Shown piece after piece: positions 6,096-11,054 of a stretch of DNA of 11,054 nucleotides. Each line of letters begins with the position of its first letter. Position 1 is the first letter of the stretch. A program made the position numbers and the translations under genes. Location of the stretch: positions 1 through 11,054 of the forward strand of contig JANWXG010000066.1 in the NCBI GenBank assembly GCA_025057335.1. The letters run 5' to 3'. Source of the stretch: a bacterium. Lineage in GTDB: Bacteria; Armatimonadota; HRBIN16. Under the pieces are notes generated by a model. The model was not told the origin of the DNA and did no database searches. It was given only the letters and a program-made list of their open reading frames with translations.

Positions 6096-8198
6096 TCATC
6101 CTCCGCGCAAAACCTGCTTCGCCAGAGCGATGGGGAAAACGGGTCCGCTCCCTGCTCGGCGCAAAAGCACAGCAATCACTGTGAGCGTCCACCCAGAGTC
6201 TACCACATCGTCCACTAGAAAAACAGGCTGAGATATCCCGCTCCAGGGGTCTACCTCGAACGCACCATCCAGGTTGCTCACTTGATGGAAACTGTTTTGC
6301 ATCTCCTTCTGGGGGTGCGTTTCTCGTACTTTGCGCACACAAGCCACAAAAGGTATCCCCAATCTTTGAGCAAGGCGCTGGGCAAAGTTGGGTACGAGAT
6401 GAGGGTGCCGCAGCGAGGGCACACAGGTAAGCCACTGCGGAGCAGGTTGGGGTTGCCAGCGACGAATCATCTCGACCATCCCCTCAACCAGCTGATCGCT
6501 ATAGAAGCCATCTATGTATTTCCCTTGCCTTACCAGCGTCCCCCACCCTGCGTCGCCCCACAGGCAGAGCGCACGCCCCTCCAGCGGTCGTAGCTGCTCG
6601 GGGATTTTGCTCTGCCCCTGAGCAAGAGACAACCCCTGACGAGAGGGCCACATTTTGCGTGGCTCTAGAGGCACCTCAGAACGGCGCAGAAAATGTATCG
6701 CCTCGCGCACGGTCACTTCGTTCACTTGTATGGGCACGATGGGCTCGCCACGGCAGACGGCGCACCGACCGCAGGGCTGTGCGTAGGGATCGTCCAGGGC
6801 ACTTTGTAGGAAGAGCATAAGGCATTGCGTACTCCGCAAATACTGCTGCATCTGTTCCTGTTCTGCCCGACGCAAGGCAGTCAGCCGCTGGATTCGCTCC
6901 GTGTCAGGCACGTAGGCTACGGGCGCCAGTACGTATTTGCCTCCCATCTGCAGAATAGGTGAAGGTGTTTCCGACGCAAGCAGCCGCAGTACTTTATCCA
7001 GCTGCTGGCGTGAGAGGTTCACCTGCTGCTCCATCTCGTTTAGGCTCAAGCCAGCGCTGCTGCGGCGCAGCGCGTTCAACACGGCTTCGGTGTGTGCTTG
7101 AGGTGGGAAGGCAGTGCGGATGAAGTAGTCAACGACCTCGTCGTCTTCTTCTCCCCCTAGCAACACGATGACAGCTTGCTCCAGCGCCCTACCCGCTCTA
7201 CCGATTTGCTGGTAATAGTGCACTACGGAGCCTGGACGCTGGAAATGCACTACGAAGCCCAAGTCGGGCTTATCAAAGCCCATGCCGAGCGCAACCGTTG
7301 CTACCAGAGCTTTCACTTCGTTTTGCAGCAGCTTCTGCTCTAGCTCTTCCCGCAGGGCGTTGTCCAGGTCAGCGTGGTAAGAATACACTTCGTATCCCCT
7401 CGACCTTAGCCAGCGAGCCACTCTCTCCGCGTCGGCGACGGTGAGGGCGTAGATGATGCCGCTGCCAGGGAGAGCATCTAGATGTTCTGCCAACCAGGCA
7501 AGACGCTCTGCCTGCGACGGCAGGACGATGTTCTGCAGCTGCAGGCTGCGTCGGGCGAGGGAGCCGCGCTGAACGCTAATCCCTTCACCCAGTTGCCGTC
7601 GGATATCTTCTACCACTCGGTCGTTGGCGGTAGCGGTCGTCGCGAGCACGGGCACGTTGCCGGGCAGTAAGCGTAGTATGCGCACGATGCGCCGATAATC
7701 TGGGCGGAAGTCATGTCCCCAGTCGGAGATGCAGTGCGCTTCGTCCACAATCAACATCACGATGCGAGAGGCAATTCGCTGCAGGATTCGCTCATAGAAT
7801 TCAGCGTTTGCCAGTCGTTCTGGGCTAATGAGTAGCAGGTCTACCGTGTCGGCGAACAGCTTAGATTCGACAGTATCCCATTGGTGAGTATTGGCAGAAT
7901 GAATAGTTTCAGCGTGGATGCCCATCCGCTCTGCCATCTCGACCTGGTTGCGCATGAGGGAAAGCAGCGGAGAGATGAGCAACGATAGCCCTTTGTTGCC
8001 GTTATGCTCGCGCAGTAGTCTGGCTGCAATGAAGTAGACAAGACTCTTGCCCCAGCCAGTGCGCTGTACTAGCAGCAGCCGCTCTCGGCGCGCGACGAGA
8101 GCTTCTATAGCCTCCCACTGCCCTTCACGGAACGCTGCGGAAGGATTGCGCAAGGCAGTTTGCAGCAGCCTCAAGGCGCGTGCATACAACGTCTCCAC
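6096..8198 (-). CDS. RecQ-type DNA helicase fused to a C-terminal phosphoribosyltransferase
   Basis: This 700-residue protein starts with a superfamily 2 3'-5' helicase core: motif 0 FREGQW (23-28), Walker A QRTGWGKS (45-52), VDEAHCISDWGHDFRPDY (151-168) with DEAH and the RecQ aromatic loop, ATTATA (186-191), YHADL (274-278), ALGMGFDKPD (303-312) and QQIGRAGR (330-337). A winged-helix-like part (about 371-427) precedes the zinc cysteines C459, C476, C479 and C482; in E. coli RecQ the winged helix comes after. There is no HRDC domain. Residues about 545-700 form a ComF-like PRTase with the PRPP loop VFLVDDVVDSGWT (659-671). This fusion is distinct from housekeeping RecQ; I recall similar RecQ-PRTase proteins in actinobacteria. 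The start is GTG with GGAGG eight bases upstream, inside a hairpin. It lies 58 bases after topA on the same strand. Whether the PRTase acts on a nucleotide or on DNA is unknown. Confidence 0.93.
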   Translation of the reverse strand: METLYARALRLLQTALRNPSAAFREGQWEAIEALVARRERLLLVQRTGWGKSLVYFIAARLLREHNGNKGLSLLISPLLSLMRNQVEMAERMGIHAETIHSANTHQWDTVESKLFADTVDLLLISPERLANAEFYERILQRIASRIVMLIVDEAHCISDWGHDFRPDYRRIVRILRLLPGNVPVLATTATANDRVVEDIRRQLGEGISVQRGSLARRSLQLQNIVLPSQAERLAWLAEHLDALPGSGIIYALTVADAERVARWLRSRGYEVYSYHADLDNALREELEQKLLQNEVKALVATVALGMGFDKPDLGFVVHFQRPGSVVHYYQQIGRAGRALEQAVIVLLGGEEDDEVVDYFIRTAFPPQAHTEAVLNALRRSSAGLSLNEMEQQVNLSRQQLDKVLRLLASETPSPILQMGGKYVLAPVAYVPDTERIQRLTALRRAEQEQMQQYLRSTQCLMLFLQSALDDPYAQPCGRCAVCRGEPIVPIQVNEVTVREAIHFLRRSEVPLEPRKMWPSRQGLSLAQGQSKIPEQLRPLEGRALCLWGDAGWGTLVRQGKYIDGFYSDQLVEGMVEMIRRWQPQPAPQWLTCVPSLRHPHLVPNFAQRLAQRLGIPFVACVRKVRETHPQKEMQNSFHQVSNLDGAFEVDPWSGISQPVFLVDDVVDSGWTLTVIAVLLRRAGSGPVFPIALAKQVLRGG

Positions 8199-8205
8199 AA
8201 CGCCA

Positions 8206-8226
8206 ACCTCCAGTCAATCTGGAGGT
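8206..8226 (-). promoter_or_regulatory. Perfect hairpin containing the recQ-like ribosome binding site
   Basis: ACCTCCAG (8206-8213) and CTGGAGGT (8219-8226) form a perfect 8-bp stem with a 5-base loop. In the leftward transcript the 3' arm is CTGGAGGT, which holds the Shine-Dalgarno GGAGG eight bases before the GTG at 8198. The 5' arm is its exact complement, so folding would hide the site. No T tract follows, so it is not an intrinsic terminator for topA. Sequence and context suggest translational control, unproven. Confidence 0.55.
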
Positions 8227-8256
8227 ATGTTCTCTATCTCTTTCCTGTTTCCTCTG

Positions 8257-10539
8257 CTACGACGCTTTCGCTTGCGCTTCCTCGCGGTAGCCGCATTCCT
8301 TGTTCGAGCAGGCGACGACCACGCCTTTGCGTCCGCTCGCCTTTTCCACTAGCAGCGCCCCACACTGGGGGCACATTCTACCCACTGGTTTGTCCCACAG
8401 GGTGAAGTCGCAGTCGGGGTAGCGGTTGCAGCCGTAGAACACTTTGCCACGCAGCTTGCCCCGACGCGCCCTGCGCTCCACAATCTGCCCCTGCTTGCAG
8501 GCGGGGCAGGTCACGCCCAGTGATTTTTCCAGTGGCTTGCGTGCGCCGCAGGTCTCGTTGCTACACGCCAGATAGTCGCCATACCTGCCCCAGCGAATCA
8601 CCATCGGCGAGCCGCACTGGTCGCAAGTTTCGTCGGAGGGGCGGTCGGGCGGCACAGGCTCGCCGCTGGGGGTCACTTTGACCACGGTCTTGCATTCAGG
8701 GTAGCGTGAGCAGCCAAGGAACTTGCCGTATCGCCCCTCACGCAGCAGCATCTTCGCGCCGCAGGTAGGGCAGGTGTAGTCGGTCTCCTTCGGCTCGATG
8801 CGCACAAACTCGCTGCTCCTCTCCGTCTCCGCCAGGCGCTGGGCAAACGGCTCGTAAAAGGCGCGCAGCACTTCGCGCCACTCCTGCTTGCCCTCCTCAA
8901 TTTCGTCCAGCTGCTGTTCCACACTAGCGGTGAACCGCACGTCCAGAATGTCAGGGAAGTGTTTCACCAGGTAGTCGGTCACGGCAACGCCCAGCTGGGT
9001 AGGGTAGAACTTCTTGTCGCGCAGCTCCACATAGCCGCGCTCTACAATCGTGGAGAGGATGGTAGCGTAGGTGCTGGGTCTGCCGATGCCCTTCTCCTCC
9101 AGTGCCTTGACCAGTGTGGCTTCGGTGTAACGCGGTGGCGGCTCGGTGAAGTGTTGCTCAGGTAACAGGTCCAGCAGGGTCAGTACCTGTCCCTCCATCA
9201 TGGGCGGCAGGGGTGGTCGCTCTTCGTCGCTCAGCTCACCGTTGTCCTTGCCCTCTACGTACACGCGCATGAAGCCGTCGAACTTCACGCTGGAGCCCGT
9301 CGCGCGGAAGGTGTAGCGCCCCGCCTGAATGTCCACAGTGACCACGTCCAGCACTGCCGACGCCATCTGGCTAGCGATGAACCGTTGCCAGATGAGGCGA
9401 TACAGTTCATACTGCTCCTTCGAGAGGTAGGGCTTGACCGATTCGGGCGTGCGCACAACGACAGTAGGGCGGATGGCTTCGTGTGCATCCTGAGCACCCC
9501 CGCGCGAGCGGTATTGGGGCGGCTTTTCGGGCAGGTAGCGCTCGCCGAACTCCTTGCCGATGTAGTCGCGCGCCTGCGCCTGCGCCTCAGCGGCGACGCG
9601 GGTGGAGTCGGTGCGCATGTAGGTAATCAAGCCGACGGAGCCCTGCGCTCCCAACTCCACGCCTTCGTACAGCTGCTGGGCAATCTGCATGGTGCGCTTT
9701 GCGCTGAAGCCCAGCTTGCGGGCAGCTTCCTGCTGCAGGGTGCTGGTGATGAAGGGCGGCGAGGGGTTGCGCTTGCGCTCACTGCGCTTGATCTTCTGCA
9801 CGACATACTGCGCACCCTGCAGCTCCTGCACGACCGCATTCGCCTCCTGCTCGTTGCGCAGCTCCAGCTTCTCGCCGTCGCGTAGGCGCAGGGTGGCGTC
9901 GAAGGCATTGGCTTCAGTATCGGGCGTCAGGCGGGCGGTAATCGTCCAGTACTCTTCGGGCACGAAGGCTTCGATCTCACGCTCGCGCTCCACTACGAGC
10001 CGCACCGCCACCGACTGCACGCGCCCCGCGCTGAGTGTGTTACGGCTCGCCTTCTTCCAGAGCAGGGGGCTGAGGCGGTAGCCGACGATGCGGTCGAGGA
10101 TGCGCCGCGCCTGCTGGGCGTGTACACGGTTCATGTCGATGTCGCGCGGGTGCTGAAGCGCCTGCTGCACCGCCTGACGGGTAATCTCGTTGAACTCGAT
10201 ACGCCGCGCCTGGTGGAGATTCAGCGCCTCCCTGAGGTGCCAGGCGATGGCTTCGCCCTCGCGGTCAGGGTCGGAGGCGAGGTAGACCTCCGACGCCTGC
10301 TCCGCCGCTTCCTTCAACTTCTTCAGTACGTCCTGCCGTTCGGGGAGCGTGATGTAGGTGGGCGTGAAGCCGTCCTGCACGTCCACGCCGAAGTCCTTTT
10401 CGGGCAGGTCGCGCACGTGTCCCATCGAGGCTTCCACGCGAAACTCGTCGCCCAGGAAGTTCTTGAGCGTTCTGGTCTTCGCAGGCGACTCCACGATGAT
10501 GAGCGCCTTTGCCGTTTCCTCCGCCTTCGCTCTACTCAT
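8257..10539 (-). CDS. topA: DNA topoisomerase I (type IA)
   Basis: This 760-residue enzyme relaxes negative supercoils by cutting one strand through a tyrosine. The TOPRIM domain has ALIIVESPAK (12-21; E17) and SDPDREGEA (89-97; D90, D92, E94). The active-site tyrosine is Y307 in ITYMRTDS (305-312), with DAHEAIRPT (351-359) and GIGRPSTYA (484-492) also intact. Four zinc ribbons end the protein: C590/593/610/616, C639/642/659/664, C678/681/704/710 and C723/726/744/749. The last begins just after the third, and length is within the normal range for bacterial TopA. The ATG overlaps the end of era by 8 bases, so the two genes are co-transcribed. This is the housekeeping copy. Confidence 0.97.
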   Translation of the reverse strand: MSRAKAEETAKALIIVESPAKTRTLKNFLGDEFRVEASMGHVRDLPEKDFGVDVQDGFTPTYITLPERQDVLKKLKEAAEQASEVYLASDPDREGEAIAWHLREALNLHQARRIEFNEITRQAVQQALQHPRDIDMNRVHAQQARRILDRIVGYRLSPLLWKKASRNTLSAGRVQSVAVRLVVEREREIEAFVPEEYWTITARLTPDTEANAFDATLRLRDGEKLELRNEQEANAVVQELQGAQYVVQKIKRSERKRNPSPPFITSTLQQEAARKLGFSAKRTMQIAQQLYEGVELGAQGSVGLITYMRTDSTRVAAEAQAQARDYIGKEFGERYLPEKPPQYRSRGGAQDAHEAIRPTVVVRTPESVKPYLSKEQYELYRLIWQRFIASQMASAVLDVVTVDIQAGRYTFRATGSSVKFDGFMRVYVEGKDNGELSDEERPPLPPMMEGQVLTLLDLLPEQHFTEPPPRYTEATLVKALEEKGIGRPSTYATILSTIVERGYVELRDKKFYPTQLGVAVTDYLVKHFPDILDVRFTASVEQQLDEIEEGKQEWREVLRAFYEPFAQRLAETERSSEFVRIEPKETDYTCPTCGAKMLLREGRYGKFLGCSRYPECKTVVKVTPSGEPVPPDRPSDETCDQCGSPMVIRWGRYGDYLACSNETCGARKPLEKSLGVTCPACKQGQIVERRARRGKLRGKVFYGCNRYPDCDFTLWDKPVGRMCPQCGALLVEKASGRKGVVVACSNKECGYREEAQAKAS

Positions 10540-11054
10540 AGCCCAGCTCCCTCAACGCACGCGGGTCTCGTCGCCAATCGGGCATGACCTTCACCACTAA
10601 TTCCAGATATACCTTACTCCCGAGGAACAGTTCCAGCTGTTTGCGTGCCTCTTGCCCAATCTGTTTGAGCATCTGTCCGCCTTTACCGATGACGATGGCT
10701 TTGTGCCCTTCGCGTTCCACAATCAGCTCGGCACGGATATACTGTACCCCGTTCTCACGCTCCTCCCAATTGGTGACGCGCACAGCGATGCTGTATGGTA
10801 TCTCTTCGCGCAGCAGGCTCATCGCCTGCTCGCGCACGATTTCCGCCGCCCAGTCCTGCCGCGACTGGTCGGAGCGGATGTCCACCGGGTAGAAGAAGGG
10901 CGACTCGGGCATTACCAGCAAGACCTCTTCGCGCAGGCGGTATACCGCCTTCGGGTCCTTGAGCGCGGAGAGGGTGATATGCCTCTGCGCCTTGGGCAGT
11001 AATGCCGCGTATGCTTGCATCGCCTGCTCTGGGTATTTCGCTGCATCCAGCTTG
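10532..11054 (-). CDS. era: GTPase Era, C-terminal part (5' end beyond the window)
   Basis: The visible 173 residues are the end of Era, the membrane-associated GTPase that binds 16S rRNA during small-subunit assembly. The frame is open to the window edge: the first residues read KLDAAKYPEQ, where K-L-D with a preceding codon ending in C fits the G4 motif NKxD, so the methionine near 11020 is not the true start. SALK (G5) follows, then an EIVREQAMSLLREEIPYS stretch typical of Era, and the RNA-binding KH domain with IGKGGQMLKQIGQEAR. About 130 residues (GTPase motifs G1-G3) are outside. The stop overlaps topA by 8 bases. Confidence 0.95.
   Translation of the reverse strand, partial: KLDAAKYPEQAMQAYAALLPKAQRHITLSALKDPKAVYRLREEVLLVMPESPFFYPVDIRSDQSRQDWAAEIVREQAMSLLREEIPYSIAVRVTNWEERENGVQYIRAELIVEREGHKAIVIGKGGQMLKQIGQEARKQLELFLGSKVYLELVVKVMPDWRRDPRALRELGYE

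Noticed and set aside
6096..8198. Housekeeping recQ
   Set aside because: The PRTase fusion, missing HRDC domain, different zinc/winged-helix order and pairing with a DprA-like gene set it apart from standard RecQ.
8206..8226. Intrinsic terminator of topA
   Set aside because: The leftward hairpin is followed by TTGGCGTTGTGG rather than a T tract, and the recQ-like start codon comes only 8 bases after its Shine-Dalgarno.
9385..10587. Long plus-strand open frames opposite topA
   Set aside because: They are complements of a fully motif-supported topoisomerase gene and have Leu/Arg/Ala-rich composition typical of such shadows.

Overview
The window is bacterial chromosomal DNA: dense genes, Shine-Dalgarno starts, ATG/GTG initiation and overlapping stop/start codons, with fairly high GC content. 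Hand counts of single 60-base blocks run from about 42% inside the recQ-like gene to about 73% in topA. The taxon is uncertain. The intergenic repeat style (GTCATGCTGAGC...GAAGCATCT with matching inverted arms) and a CBM9-like protein remind me of Armatimonadota and other deep-branching environmental bacteria, but this is recall, not proof.

Layout. (1) 1-1101 has no gene. It starts with consecutive perfect hairpins (14-39, 51-96) and continues as a mosaic of short dispersed repeats to about 925, ending with a possible promoter for the first gene. (2) 1102-1794 (+) is a family 2 glycosyltransferase of the polyprenyl-phosphate sugar type. It converges, with a 4-base gap, on a leftward operon (4210 to 1799) of a HAD phosphatase and two tandem family 2 glycosyltransferases joined by 4-base and 17-base overlaps. 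The HAD gene appears to be transcribed leaderless from a TATAAT box six bases before its ATG. This block probably builds or modifies a cell-surface polysaccharide. (3) 4323-5048 (+) is a CBM9-like protein without a signal peptide, divergent from the HAD gene. (4) 8198 to 5118 (-) is a two-gene cassette: a RecQ-type helicase fused to a C-terminal phosphoribosyltransferase, followed 3 bases later by a DprA/Smf-like Rossmann protein. (5) 11054 to 8257 (-) is the housekeeping pair era (its 5' part lies outside the window) and topA, overlapping by 8 bases.

The most interesting part is the RecQ-PRTase/DprA cassette. All helicase motifs, four zinc cysteines and a complete PRPP-binding loop are intact, and the two genes look translationally coupled. 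The combination resembles predicted or reported DprA-PRTase anti-phage modules. Alternatively it could act in DNA uptake or repair. The ribosome binding site of the helicase gene lies inside a perfect 8-bp hairpin that matches one of the dispersed repeats in the left-hand intergenic region, which suggests that a repeat supplied or controls its translation start.
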